Shown piece after piece: positions 37,472 to 50,955 of a stretch of 64,000 bases of DNA; positions within the stretch are counted from its first letter, which is position 1, and every line of letters begins with the position of its first letter. The stretch covers positions 13,010,001 to 13,074,000 of the forward strand of contig NC_092563.1 of NCBI RefSeq assembly GCF_037975245.1, in the 5' to 3' direction. The stretch is from Apostichopus japonicus (Eukaryota > Echinodermata > Holothuroidea > Aspidochirotida > Stichopodidae). A model generated the notes under the pieces. It made no database searches. It was not told the origin of the DNA and saw only the letters and a program-made list of their open reading frames with translations. The translations under genes were made by a program, and so were the position numbers.

Positions 37472-38106
37472 CATTCTTTTTGGCTTTCTTTTTTCTTGTT
37501 CTTTCCAGCGCCTTGATCACCCTTCCAGGTAGATATGAGCGTGTTTTAAATCACTGTTATCATTATCATTATTATTATCATTTTCCCATACACCACTCTT
37601 TGATATGCTTGTAAATGAACCCATGAATAATATGAAAGTAACTACCAATCCGTTAGAAAGTATCTTCTTAAAGCCAAGAGATATCCAGTAAACTTTTCAC
37701 TTTAATACCGATGACAATCACATGCTTCCCATAATGCCACCATTCATGTCCGAACCGGAGAGGCATCTGTACAAACCGCTACGTGAATTTCAGTTCGTAA
37801 ACGGCCAGAGCTTGTGAGCAGTGATTATTTGCAATTGAATGGTACACATATCAAAGTTGTACAGCATCAAGTTAGTACATAGCCCACAATGTGCTTCTGC
37901 CTGAAAAACAGCCACAAGTTCCTTCTCAGCGTTTCATTAACGTCTTTCATATTTGCAAAAAGGAAACATAGTACTTGAGAACAGAAATGAACTTGTTTTT
38001 ATGATTCATAAGAAGTAGCTTTGAGAAGTGTTTGAGTCACTGCCGATTGCTTTTTCGGTAGAAGAGCTTATACATCAGATCTTGGCCGGCAGATAGACTG
38101 GCATTC

Positions 38107-38208
38107 TCATCTCCTAAACTGACCGCGACCACCTCCTCTTCCGTACGGTTTCCTGCCTCGCTGAAATTTGGATCTGGTGACCCTCGGTTTCAACATCTTT
38201 GGGGAGTC
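38107..38208 (-). CDS. WDR89: WDR89-like last coding exon (basic RGG tail)
   Basis: Final 33 codons and stop, after acceptor tttttcatcag. The sequence DSPKMLKPRV then a stretch of Arg, Lys and Gly ending YGRGGGRGQFRR is strongly basic, with RGG-type motifs that suggest nucleic-acid contact or arginine methylation. Human WDR89 also ends in a basic tail but without this Gly-rich form. The intron before it is phase 0, compatible with the exon ending at 38654. A possible poly(A) signal (AATAAA on the minus strand) lies at 37466-37471. Confidence 0.78.
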   Translation of the reverse strand, partial: DSPKMLKPRVTRSKFQRGRKPYGRGGGRGQFRR

Positions 38209-38653
38209 CTGATGAAAAAAGAATATTACAAAATTGATGACAACTCTAGTAAACATTGTCGGTACACCAGTTCTGACATGTGTCAAACAAATGTTGGGTG
38301 AACTTTTCACTCTTTTTGCTTTTATTTATCTGGAACATTGTTGCTGTTTCTAGTGCGAAATACTTGTGTTTTTTAAAAAAAAACAGTATTTAGGGTTTCC
38401 TTCAGCTTTAAGAATCACATCAAGGGGAATAAACAGGGGCGTCAAGAGCCTAGGCAGCCCCCCACCCCAGCAGAATTATGTATCAAGCTCTTCCTGTTTT
38501 TTCTTTGGTATAAGTGGGGGGGATGTGGGAGGGGGAGAGGGGGTCCGCAGGATGGACCAAAATGCACAGACAAATCCAGATACAACATCTTGAAGTACAA
38601 TATAAAGAGTAAAGTATTTAGTATCAGTTGAAACCATAGCAACAGGTAGTTAC

Positions 38654-38815
38654 CATAGCAGCCTGTGTTGGATTGGTGGCTTTATGAGATGAAGAGTCTT
38701 TCCCTATACTCAATCCTTCCAGCTCTTCTTCACTCATCAGGATGGGGTTATCAAGAGCACTTTTCCTCCAAACTGAGAGGATGGAATCTTCTCCACCTGT
38801 TACCAGAACTTCATT
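38654..38815 (-). CDS. WDR89: WDR89-like exon: final WD repeat
   Basis: 54 codons in phase 0, between acceptor gatttgacag and donor ATG followed by gtaact. NEVLVTGGEDSILSVWRKSA matches the last WD repeat of WDR89 (human SLLTGGEDAQLLLWKP). It is followed by an acidic/Ser linker (SEEELEGLSIGKDSSS) leading into the basic tail. Confidence 0.88.
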
Positions 38816-39261
38816 CTGTCAAATCAAAGGAAGAGGAATACGTTAGAAAAGATGTAACATAATTTTTATCCAAATGCAAAGACTGCCTACAGTATGTTGA
38901 CCTTCAAATTTTCTTTTTTGTCAACAATGTAGGACAGAACTGCTCTGAAAAAAGTCTCACAAATTTGTCAAAACGAGTCTGAATTCGGCTACAGCCGTTA
39001 CTGGATTGTCATCTATTTAAAGTACTAGCCATCCATTCGACTTTTCCCTGCAACTGTTCAGTCGTGGCTGCTCCCTGAAGTACAATATCTGTCTTAATTG
39101 ATGGCCACGTTTCCACCAATTGTACCAATATGAATATATATATGCTAACCAACTCGAAATCATTTGTGATTCCTAAAGCCGGATCTCAAAAGAGATACTT
39201 CGAACAGACTTTGTTAATGAAATGGAGGTAAATGACAAAGGCAAATGAATATATATATATA

Positions 39262-39336
39262 ATTGAAATCGTCGTAATGAGTTGGAAATTCAAGGGCAGT
39301 GAAAAACTTCCAGCCTCCACTGGGATTCGAACCCGG

Positions 39337-39338
<2 letters not shown>
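39262..39338 (-). mobile_element. tRNA-derived SINE, inverted truncated copy
   Basis: On the minus strand it reads GTTCGAATCCCAGTGGAGGC and then the same body and tail as the copy at 39627. The 5' half with the A box is replaced by the TA repeat. Confidence 0.7.
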
Positions 39339-39488
<150 letters not shown>

Positions 39489-39626
39489 GTTATCATGCTT
39501 GATCTCTAGAGTAAGGCAAATATGTCACCAAAAACAGAACTAGTATTGTTCCATATACAGGTGACAAACGCCTACAGTGGAATTGCGACCTTCCTTACCT
39601 GTTTCGAACCTCTGGACATATAATCA

Positions 39627-39764
39627 GCGTCCATAGCCTAGAGGTTAGGGCGTCGGAATATAAAGCGGGAGGCCCGCGTTCGAATCCCGGCGGAGGCTGG
39701 AAGTATCTTCACTGTTCTAAATTTTCCAACTCATTACGTTTTCAATTATATATATATATATGTT
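39627..39764 (+). mobile_element. tRNA-derived SINE, plus copy
   Basis: A-box-like TAGCCTAGAGG and B box GTTCGAATCCC, then body CGGAGGCTGGAAG and ACTCATTACG, ending in a TA-rich tail. The partner copy lies inverted at 39262-39338. Confidence 0.75.
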
Positions 39765-40788
39765 TAAAAAATATATATAAATTTATACATTTATGTAGAA
39801 ACCAATCCTCACCTCGTTTCCACTGATTTCAACATTATATATAAAGAATTTAGACAGCTACATTCTTTACAACTTGGGATAATGTCCTTGGATATAAGAA
39901 AGACACTAGTCTGTAGCTTTGGAAAGTTCCGATCAATACCGATAGACCGGTGATGTCTACAAACTTGACAGCTCGAATAATATCCCTAAACTATTCCACG
40001 ATAACCCAGATTCCTTCTTTTCTTGCTCTAGCCTTCAGCCTAATCTTTCTCATGATCATTCTATCGAATGTACTAGTTCTGCCTAATGGGAGGATCTCCA
40101 CACTGTCATTATTTTAATGTCGCCGCATGCATAACCAGTTTAAATTAGAGCGCTTGTCTGAGCAGGCGACAAATTATCTCAGCGAGGGATGGTGTTCTTA
40201 CTTTACAAGACCCAGAAGACAAGCGGACAGCATTCCCTGGCCTAGAAACAAGATCCTCGGAGAAAGTAAATTGTAACATACCGCAAAAGAAAACGACAAA
40301 AAAAAAAAACAAGGCCTATAATCGGTACATTTTGTTAAGAATAGAGAAACTCTCCAGTGTGCTTCTTGTAAGGAAAAAAATTATGCTTAATTACAAGTTC
40401 GTCTAAACAAGATCATAAAACTGTAATGCTGCTATCAGTAAAAACAAAAAAGTAGACAATACATGCTGTATAATTTATAAGGCACATCTTGAAAGATGAC
40501 TAAGAGAAAATTGCCATCACATGCCGAGCTATATGTTAAGACATATGGTAATAGAGCTTTATCTTAAAAAATTTACATGAAGAAATTAAATTCATCCGTT
40601 GAATAGATAAAGTCAGAAGATTACCGAACCATGGTCTAACGGACAGAACATTATTTATTTTAGGGAGCGCGATTGATATTTTACAGCGATATTACTACAA
40701 GAGAAAGTGCACTAAACAACACACCATCATACATCAAATTATGTTTCTTTTTTTAGGTTAAAATATAAAAAATGCTTGAAACTTATTA

Positions 40789-41850
40789 GATATAAGATAT
40801 AAGAATCTTTATTGGCCATAAAAGGAATTGGAGTTCACTCCATCTCAGTATAACATACATTAAACAGTCATAAATACATCAAAACATAACATTTATAATA
40901 TATACATTTCTTAAGACAATAAAAATCCATGTACTGGCGTTTCTGAAAAGAAAAAAAAACCCTATTTCCTACAAAACTCATTGGCAAGACTAAGAATGGC
41001 CCTTGGCAAGAACCAACGTCTGTATCTTTCTGTCCGGCATCTGATGACAAATGGCCTGCCAGTTCGACTGCTATACTCAACCTGATTTCCTAGACGATGT
41101 TCCGACGACGTAATTGACATAATATTTCTTTTAGTTACCCTGACAAGCAGCTCATCTACTGATCTGAGATCATCAGACCGGCAAACTCGCCTCGCTTTTC
41201 TAACAAGTGTATTAATCTTAGCCATGTCTCTAGCAGTCGTATTGCCACCCCATGCAGCCAAGCAGAATGTAATAATGGTCTCGATGGCCGCATTGTAGAA
41301 CAAAGAAATGAGAGAGGCGTCTAGTCTGAATAAATTGAGCTTCCGTAGAAAGAACATACGTTGATTAGTTTTGGCCAGAACAGTATTTACATGTTCACCC
41401 CACTCCAATTTATCAGTAATGGAAACTCCCAGATACTTATAAGAATGGACTTGTTCTACTGGCTCATTCCTTATTTCAATTCTCTCTAGTTGGTGCCCCC
41501 TACGCCGGAAATCAACAACAAGCTCCTTTGTTTTAGACACATTCAGTTGTAATCTGTTTTCGTCACACCAATTCGTAAAGGTGGATATTTCATGCCTATA
41601 CCCGGTTTCGTCACCATTCTTCTCAATAAGACCTAAAATGCATGTGTCGTCAGCAAATTTAACAATATGCGTGTTGGGTTGTGTGCTGCGACAGTCAGAG
41701 GTATAGAGGGTGAAAAGAACGGGTGATAAAACACAACCTTGTGGGGGCACCAGTATTCATCACAATATCGCTAGAAACTCTGCCATTCACAAGATATTCA
41801 GTTTGTTAATAACCTCCCCAACAGCACAACTACTGTCAACAACATGAGAT
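40789..41850 (-). mobile_element. CR1/L2/Rex-like LINE copy with its 3' tail
   Basis: Covers the reverse transcriptase remnant and its 3' UTR. The tail on the minus strand reads GGCCAATAAAGATTC followed by short tandem TTATATC-type units, which is how many LINEs of this group end. The 5' limit is approximate. Confidence 0.7.
40962..41750 (-). pseudogene. LINE reverse transcriptase fragment (5'-truncated, frameshifted)
   Basis: 262 codons encode the C-terminal half of a non-LTR retrotransposon reverse transcriptase. Visible are PPQGCVLSPVLFTLYTSD, the catalytic FADD box in KFADDTCILG, NRLQLNVSKTKELVVDFRR, YKYLGVSITDKL, and a terminal Arg-rich region ending RWFLPRAILSLANEFCRK. The style resembles CR1/L2/Rex-like LINEs. 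The frame opens at a GTG. The expected upstream residues (NTGAP) sit in the adjacent frame because of one extra base in a C run near 41743. Further upstream, remnants to about 41850 are in shifted frames with a stop. It is a dead 5'-truncated copy inside a WDR89 intron. Confidence 0.85.
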
Positions 41851-44113
41851 TTGGTTGATTGCATGTAACCTATCTTGACTGGCTAAACCTGATCTCACTC
41901 CAGGATGTCAATCACTGTAGGTGGTGTGTGATATCATATAAGCAGATTCCTTCATATTAAGGGTTCACTTTGGCTATTATAATCTTTTGATCGATTAATA
42001 TCCACTTCTTGATTTATCCATAAAAGCCTGATCAAATTGTAATGTTTGCTTAACTGTCAGTGTTCTCTAGCTGTACTTTTCACCAAATATGCAGTTTTCT
42101 TTAGTGGAAATATTATTTTCATCTATCAGGGGATATGTGATTAAAATTTGGTATAGAAAACAAAAATGAGCTCAATTGCCCTGATCACAACACTCACTCT
42201 ACTGTTGTCAAATGCATTTACAAAGTATCACAGAATTTAAAGCGTCCATATCTTAGGCTAACAAAATGATATGACCTAAAGATGCAGACAATTATGTTCA
42301 GCAAGTTGGTTAGCAATCAGCTTCAGGATTTTCCTATCAATAAGGTTTGGACGTTGATTTTGATATTTTGTTTGATTTATTACTGCAATCCATTAATCAT
42401 TTAGGTCAAAGTAAAAGCTGACCACTTCAATTCACTTTTTACTCATCATTAATACCAGGAGCAAATGCAGGAGGGGGGGGGGGCAGGGGAGTATATTGTG
42501 TACACACCACCTTTTTTCAACCCCCAAGTAGCAGTTGTTAGCACAAACCTGAATTTGGACCTATTTCATTAAATAGCTGATTCGTAGCCTAAAAGATGCC
42601 TCAGAATTGACCATTTCCCATCTTCCATCTTCAATTTTAATTTTTTTATTCTGGAGTCAGCTCCAATGTATATCAGTGTCACCCACTCCTTGTTTAAACC
42701 CTGGATCCCCCGCCCCCCCCCCCCCAATATGATAATGGGTGTGGACAACCAGCTGTTGAGGATTGATTCAAATTCTTTGATTACTGGCACGTACACTGTC
42801 AGTTTGCCGATAAAATCCATGTCTTGATTGATCTTGATTGCGATCTTATTTTAAATAATTCTCGGTTGGTTAGGCGCAATGGCCAACCAAATGCAAACAA
42901 CGCTTTTAATGGTGTTTTATTATTATGCTGATGAAGATTGATTCATCTATAGGATGAGAATGTCAGTTGCTCTGTGTTTTATACAGAAGTTGTAGTCCCT
43001 TCATCATCTTTGTTACTTCACTCCTAGCAAGTGTTATCACTTTACCCTTGGCGGGCGTAGAGTACAGCGTCAATTCTTGTCAGGATAAATCTTGTAAAAT
43101 CCTTGCTGCTAATGGCTTTCTGACTACTTCTACTTGCTATACATAATTACCTGGATGAGTTACCGCTCTCGCATGAAATGTCAAACATTTCCTTACAATT
43201 GAGATGAGGGTGGAAGTAAACTAACGTAACATAACGAGATAAATGTGCCCCTCGCTGTATTGAAATAGATTTGATAGTCACACCTGACGCAAGCTTTGAC
43301 CAATCCGATGCTTACATGTTTCTGAAGCCCTTCAGCGAGGCTGAAAATAAGTCAAGATTAATGAAACAAGAGGCTGGAACACAGGTACGAATATAGATCT
43401 ACTTCCTCTAATTAAATTCACCGTGAGAAAAATTAGTCACCAGCTTCCACTCCTTTGCTAGGACAATTTACAAAGTTTCTGTATTATGATGATATTTTAT
43501 GACTGACAAATTTTCGTTTTAGAAGGCCTCATATGAATATTTCTCAGTAAATTAACAAAAGTACACACAAGATTTAGCTAACACTTAGGAACGTGTATGT
43601 AGTGACAACTTCTCAATCTTAATTATGTAGTCTCTTTGATCTGGTTGCGAGACAAAATAAATTGACTGTCGTCAATTATCCCCCTGACAGATTGCAAATG
43701 TCCTATCGAAGTGTACAAATTCTCAACGTATTTATGTTTCCATTACGATGAGGTTGATTGTATTTGAGTAGCAATGAGGACTTGAGAAATGAATAACAAC
43801 CAAACAAAGGAAAAAACATTTAATATTGTGAGCACTATTGGTGCTGAGATGTTATTTTTTAGACTTGCTCAAAGTCCTTGCTCCAGTAGATGAAAGAATG
43901 GTTTCACCATCAATATATATCCACAAAACAAAAATCAAATTACTATTAGCTACTTTATAGTGAAGTTGATCATCGTTAGCGTCTCTCTTCCATACAGCAG
44001 TCGCAGATGACTGCTGGGTTTGCTTCTCCTTTAAATGTAGCTTACTTGGGAATCAATCTAGGCCAATCAACCAAAGCTTTATATAAGTAAAATGAACGTG
44101 TAAAAGTAAGTTG

Positions 44114-44152
44114 GCCTGACGTTTCGATCCAAGCAGGATCTTCATCAGAGGC
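44114..44152 (-). ncRNA. Hammerhead-ribozyme-like motif
   Basis: The minus strand reads GCCT, the core CTGATGA, one A, a GATCC/GGATC hairpin with a five-base loop, GAAA, CGTC, then AGGC that pairs with the first GCCT. Stem III would be only A-U plus C-G with no loop, so a monomer could not fold; dimer action is described for such motifs in Penelope-like elements and retrozymes. Activity is not shown by sequence alone. Confidence 0.55.
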
Positions 44153-44450
44153 TAAAATTTTTCTTTTTTTTAAGTTTAAAAAAAAATATAAAAAAATATA
44201 AAAAAAACATAAAAAAAGTAAATGAACAACGGAAAACAGGACATAGTAATCATAGACCGTGGAAAAGATTGAAGCAATTCACAGCTAAACAGCCAAGTTT
44301 CTCTTAAAGTCCCTCTGCCTCTTCCGATGTCTGGGTTGTATCCAATGGAACTGGGTCATGATTCCTGCTTACACTGTATGCAAGGTACTGCAGCTTCTGA
44401 CTGGCACCCTCAGCCAAGAAATGGCTATATAGGGATCTCCACCATCGAAT

Positions 44451-44526
44451 GGCTGGATAGCACAGTTGGTAGATCACTGGACTTAATTGCAATTCTGAGT
44501 CAATTGGTTTGAATCCTGTTCTAGCC
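44451..44526 (+). mobile_element. tRNA-like SINE head
   Basis: 76 bp starting GGCTGGATAGCACAGTTGG and ending TTCTAGCC, with A-box-like and B-box-like (GGTTTGAATCC) elements and partly complementary ends. The anticodon arm does not pair well, so a SINE head or tRNA pseudogene is likelier than a working tRNA. Confidence 0.6.
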
Positions 44527-44689
44527 AAAACAAATGTTTTGTGCTTTTTCCAATCTGCCGAAGTTGTTATGCTACCGGTGACTTGTAATCAATGTTTGTA
44601 ACTTACTGATGACAACAGTTCTCTATCACTATGAAGTGTACAAATAATGTTATAGTTCAGTGATAAAGTTTAAAAGAAGTCACATTTAC

Positions 44690-44795
44690 CTTACTATCCC
44701 AGTTGAGACATCTAACAATGCCAGTGTGTGCACCAGGGAGAGAGTGAATTGCATGTAACCTGTCCCTGCCAGCAGAAAGAAGACTTAGCTCACCC
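44690..44795 (-). CDS. WDR89: WDR89-like exon: WD repeat linker
   Basis: Enters in phase 2 and leaves in phase 0 (AGTAAG followed by gtaaat). Encodes GELSLLSAGRDRLHAIHSL then PGAHTGIVRCLNWDSK. This aligns with human WDR89 GRIHLMN...GGHAATVRSFCWNVQDD, including the Gly-His dipeptide region that marks the start of a WD repeat. Confidence 0.88.
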
Positions 44796-47485
44796 CTGTA
44801 TAAATAAGGAAAATAATAATAACACAAAAAATAAGAATTTTAAGAAAATAATTATAAAAACTTTAATATTAACTGTTCTTCAGTAGAATTTTTGTGTTGA
44901 TTCATCGATTGAACCTTTAACGTGTTTCTCAAATCGAGATTGATCCAACAAAGATACCTTCCAAGACTGGTTCACCAGGAGAACATTCAACCGGTTGGTC
45001 ACACCTGATTCTGTTCCTTTCTGAAAGAACTATAACTACTAATAGGATACAATGGGCAAATAAGACATTTTAGAAAGGTTTTGCACTTCTTTGGTCATTT
45101 TTTAATCTTAAATTGAATAACCAGACTATTGATTTGTATATCAAAAATGTGGTCAATTGCAAAGTCAATGCAATAAGGATGCTAGACGGGGTTGAACCAC
45201 CATACAGCTTGGCTGTGTAGGACATAACATATTGTGCTGCATACCATTGGCACACAGGCACTGCAGGTCTGCCTAGATAACACCTAGTGCTTGATACTGA
45301 TTCATCCTCACAGAGCAGCTGCTGTAGATAATTCACGTTCACAAAGAGCCTAAGCTGCTTTCATTGTGGTAGCCAGCAAATAGACAATGTTGAATACTAA
45401 AACAGGATTCAACCGACAACAATATATCAACATCAGAAGAGATTCATTGAAAAAGTTTAAACTTACACTGCCAGCAGAGAGAGGCTTCAGGTCAACTCCC
45501 CCGCCCCCCTGCCCCCCCCATCCATGACTCCTAAAAACAAAGAAAATTACTAACAAGAGTAAAGTGAAAAATATCAGAACAGTCCCTCACCCCCCCCCCC
45601 CATTTAAAACATCATCCTTAACCAAACAATTATATGAGAGATTTGATGAAAAGAAGGCTTGTGTAACAGAGAGGCATGGAGAGTATTTCATGCAAATTAA
45701 TTAGATTGGTGTTGGAGCATATGGATATGGAGGAGGGTGGGGGAGGGGGGGTACTGATGTGTTTATATAGCAAACTTGCTGTCAAAGTTTATCAAAGGGA
45801 CTCAAAATTCATGAAAAATGTCAGTTTACTCTAAAGAGTTATTTTCAATTAAAAAAAACTGATTTCCTTCTTCTCATTTATAATAGCTCTAAAAAACCCA
45901 AAATATATATATTTTCTTATACTTATAAAACCTTTGCAAATGTAAATGTCTGCAAACAAAGTAAAATTGTAAAATTACCTCTGACAAACATTTAAAATCA
46001 CTGGACGAAAAAAACAACTTTTTCAAACTATCTTCAAAAGGGAGTTGTTGTAATATATGTCAGCTATATGAAAGCAAAAAAAGACTAACCTAGGAGGACT
46101 ATAGGGCAGAAAACGACAGTTACCATGACAACTGCTCCAAATTGTGCCCATTTCTAAATCAAACACTGTCAGTTCCATCACAGAAACCATCAATACGCAC
46201 GAACATTATTCATGGTCAAATTGGAAAACACTCTTTTTCCTTTTACCACAAATCTGTCACAAAGGAAGGCCTCAAAATGTCACTATAAAATTCATGATTT
46301 CGCTTGAATACTTTATGGCAAGAGATGGAAAAAATGGGATGGAGCCACTTTCAACAAATTAGAGTCATACAGCTTGAAATTAGCGTTAGTGTGAAGTAGA
46401 AAAAAACAGGTTTTAGGCTTCTTGACGAATTCCCGGAAAAGACAGACATAACGATGACAGCATCAGACTGCAAACAAACATTCTGCATTTATATAAGCAA
46501 ACTTTACCAAATATATCTAAGTGCTAATCTGCATATCTTTTGATATCAAATTGACAAATTATTATGTCAATTGCTCCTTTTACACTTTATTTTTATTTTC
46601 AATGAAAATTTGTTTATTTACTTGAAGGTTCTTTCCTCAGCTTCTGTTTCTTTTCTGATCACACCAACCTGTCATTTCTGACTAATCTATAATTTCATAC
46701 AAGCAGTCTGCTAATCTATCTCTATCTAATCTGTTCATTCATATCAAACTGTTTTAATTTCTTCCTAATCTGCTAGTTTAACTCACCTGCTAGTTCATGC
46801 CATTCTAATATTCCATACAAATCTGTTCTTTAATGACAAAACTGATATTTCTTCCTATTCTGCAATTTTTTTCTCATCGCCTAGTTCATATCAACCTGCC
46901 AAAATTTCTTACTAATATGTTATATTCTCATTTGTTATGTTAATAGCATTAACAAACTGATGAAAATCAACCCAATCAAATCAAACTTGAAAATCAACCC
47001 ACAAAGCTTTTCTACCTGACATCTGGGGAAGTACAGACAGTCATACTAATTTGGAAAAATCATTTATTCATTCTGAAAGATCGCAAAGAAAGCAAACAAT
47101 ATTTAAGAATGATTTCATATCTCACTGTCATAGTTTATACAAAATACATCAAGCAACTGTTGTTTTTGCAACAATCAGTTTAATATATATGCAAATTATA
47201 TGTATTCGAATGAGTTCACATCTTCACATCACGTACGTACAGATATTAAAGTCATAGGTTGTAATTTAAACTGAGTCTTTCTTCCACAGTTTTCTGATGT
47301 TATCCACCCTATGCATGCTTTATAGATTTTTGGATGTCTATCATAATGTTGTTTGTACTATTCTGGTATTTCGGTGGCAAACACGCAACATAATTCATAG
47401 ATTGGCTTTAACTGTTGTTTTGTCACCGTAAACAGGAATCTACAAGCATGCAGGTTTAATAATTCAATCGACTGTCAAGACTTAC

Positions 47486-47571
47486 GCCTCTGTTCCTCCG
47501 AGAATGAGAAGAGATTTCAGAGATGAATGATAGAAGCAGTCGACCAGGTAATCTATCTTACAATCGTCCTC
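47486..47571 (-). CDS. WDR89: WDR89-like exon
   Basis: Acceptor cctctttcag, donor GAGGC followed by gtaagt. Encodes EDDCKIDYLVDCFYHSS then LKSLLILGGTE, matching human WDR89 EDALDYLIGGLYHE...LHVIGGTN. Enters in phase 0 and leaves in phase 2, fitting both neighbours. Confidence 0.88.
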
Positions 47572-50500
47572 CTGAAAGAGATAGTAGCAAAAAACGGAGA
47601 AAATCAGGAGTCATCAGACTTTTATTACCACCGACATTATCTCGTCGAGCATTAACAATTTTAAAGCTTTGAAAAAATGTTGAAAGTAAATCAAACAATC
47701 TTTAATGGAAAGGAAGGTCACAGATCTAAAGTAATCTTGAACACTTCCCCCCCCCCCAAAAAAAAAAAGAGGAAAATATTCACCAAATTTGTCAGGCCAT
47801 TAATATCACCAAAACACCTTTGGATAATTTGCTTGGCAACACATTTACAGGTCAACAGTGTTGATAGCAAATATGCTAGAAAGTTTAAGAATGGTCACAA
47901 TGGTCTTTTCAACTTTACTCACTGAGACATTTATCTTCACAAACACTCCTCAATGTCTGGAGAATCAGGTGAAGGTCTTCAGTTCCTCAAGATGCAATGA
48001 GGAATACAAAAGACTTTTATAGCCTCAATTGACATGTTTTACAATACTTTGCAATACAAAATTTGACAACGACAAATGGTGTTTAATGTCATCCAAGGGT
48101 GCTCTGTAGTTTACATGAAGTTGAAAGAAATGTGTTTTGGTTGAGTTATATGCATTTATATAACAATTGATTAACATTCACATTAAGGCCTGCACTGAGT
48201 AAACAGCCATCATCATGTCTAAAGCATTAAAGGAGCATTCCAGACAGAGATATTGCATATTTTAATGGTGAATATCTTAAAAACCTCAACAGCTATAGAA
48301 ACATTATTAATACTCAATTTTTTTCCTTTTCCTTGGACTGTAAGCAAAACAAAACTTAAATTCTGAATAAAGTTGCCCTTTAATATTATCACAGAAAGTC
48401 TCATCATACTAAAAATTCAAACTTCCATAAGCAGCTTAATACATCAGTCACATAACACAAAAAGTGGCTGATGTCATAAACGTAACTTGAGGATGAAATC
48501 GTTCCTGCAAAAAGCAGCCATTAAGAGTTGATGACATTAAGACAATATATTCAAATATGCCATTAAAAGCCATTATGCCATTAAAAGTGATGTGCGATGA
48601 AAATGTCCATTTAATATTGAGAATGTGATCTTAATAGTTGTCATATACTGACATAAAGCATCTCATTCATTTAACCTCCCCCCTCCACACCCCCCACCCC
48701 CCCTGCACACTACCTGACTGATCATGATCTCAACTCGAATGTCGTTACAGGAAAATCATAAACAGGCCAGTTGTTAGTCAGTCGTGTTGGCTTCAATCGA
48801 AAAAACACGACCATGCATTTCCGACTGGCAGTTTGCAGTGTGCGGTCGTTAACTGATAAAACTGCGTGGTTTGACAAATGCAACCAATCACATGGAAGTA
48901 ATTGTGCATGTGACCTAGACGAGTACTGCAAGTTGATAAAATGAATTGTGAGGGCTCATTCAGAGTGTGGGGTCAGTTGTAAGAGCATGGGTCCTTCAAG
49001 ACTATCGAAAACTCTGTCAAGACAGTTGCTTTGAGTCAGGTTGTGTTCATTCAGGGCATTGTATATGGGGGCTATATGTAAGAGCTTGCAATTGTTACCG
49101 TGATACTAAAGGCACTGCCTTACTGCTAAATACTCTGATTAAGTCCTTTGTAATTCCTACTGTAGTTACAAGTTTTATTGAGTACATCTCATGTGTTTTT
49201 TTTATATTATTTCTTACTAGCAAGTTGCTTTTGAAATACCTCTTTTTCTCTTTCTCTTTTCTTTCGCCTTTAAGGTCGCTAGCTTCAATTAACATTTTAA
49301 TATTTTTCTAGTGTCCTGTATAATAGCATGTTCATGTGTACTTTTGAAACGAAACAAAGCAAAACAAATAGGTTACAACCAGCTGACCTAGTCCATGAGT
49401 CGCTATTAATACCGTTCATATTGATATACAAAAAACAATTTTTGCCCCCAAAATTTCATGAAATGTTTTCATTACTTTGGTTGAACTTTGATGAAGTAGA
49501 GTGAAATATTACATGTTTCCTTCCAGTGACCTTGACTTTCCTTTAATGATCGGACATAACAGCGACAACAAAGAAGATGAAGTTCATAAAATGCAATACG
49601 CAGCTTCACAGACACATTCAACATTTGGTCGACAATATTAACTAACCTACCAACGTAATGCTGAAAATAACGCTCTGACTTATCAATTTATGATAGGCTT
49701 CTAAGTATTGTTTTGTCATTGTTAGTGATTGCTCATGAACAAATGTGTTTCTCATGTTTTGATTTGAGTTTCAAGATTTTGTTTCTTATACACAAAAAAA
49801 ATTTCATATTGAATAGAATTAATCTTCTGCAGAACAAATTTGCAAACTTCAGTTATGAAAACTTTTGGCAAACATATCCAAGCCAATACTGAATATATGG
49901 CTGCCAATAATCAAAACTAAGAAACTCTTCTAAATAATTTCCATCAAGTGAGATTTAATCAGAGAATGAGTAACAAACATGATTTGCTTCTCAATGTTTA
50001 TTAATCACCCAGACAACTTTCATAATTACAGTGTTTAATTACATGCAGATAGCAGATTGGAAATCTTCAAACTTTCTTTTGCATTATTTTGAGATGAAAC
50101 TTGGCGAGTGTACTAGATTGTAACGGTATATATTAATATCAAAACAGCGTCAACAAAATGATCGAAACCAACTGGCCGCTTTAACGTATACATGCATCTC
50201 CTACTACAAATTCTGTCAAGGTTGCCAGGTTTCACCTTCCACAGCATCTGACATACATTCTAATTTGTTTCCATGGCGACATCTCAACTTCATTAATTTC
50301 CCTCCCAATCTGTATTTATTCTAAATGTTTACATAAAATCGATAGGATACAGTGAGACTGGTTAGCTCCTCTACAAAGCCCGAGGTGATGAGGGAACCAT
50401 GTCTGTTATGAGAGCGAGTTATGAAAAGAGGTTACCACGGCGATCTCCTTTTCAGAGCTACGCAGATTTTACCTACCTTTAAAGATTCTCTGACATCTGT

Positions 50501-50703
50501 AAACTTGATGAGAGTTGACGACTGCAATAGAAACATAAAATTAAAACTATCGATACAACTGATAACATTGGAACAATCAGAAGGACAGACAGAAGATGAC
50601 TCTCTGTCTGATACAAGAGGAACACTACATTATATTAATCTAAACATGTTGGAACGTAACTTCCATTATCCACATGCTGCGCCCACACAGACAAAGACAG
50701 ATG

Positions 50704-50955
50704 ATGGGTAGGAAGGGGGTAAGGTCTGTCTGGGAGGTGTGGAATGGGGTAGGAAGGGGGTAAGGTCTGTCTGGGAGGTGTGGAATGAGGTAGGAAGTAA
50801 GGTCTGTCTGGGAGGTGTGGAATGAGGTAGGAAGTAAGGTCTGTCTGGGAAGTGTGGAATGGGGTAGGAAGGGGGTAAGGTCTGTCTGGGAGGTGTGGAA
50901 TGGGGTAGGAAGGGGGTAAGGTCTGTCTGGGAGGTGTGGCATGGGGTAGGAAGGG
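50704..50955 (+). repeat. Minisatellite with 41/37-bp units
   Basis: AAGGTCTGTCTGGGAGGTGT repeats at 50721, 50762, 50799, 50836, 50877 and 50918. The minus-strand Pro/Ser/Thr-rich frames across it are repeat products. Confidence 0.92.

Noticed and set aside
50421-50711. 96-codon plus-strand ORF
   Set aside because: Composition is fair, but there is no family match and no splice signals, and it runs into the minisatellite.
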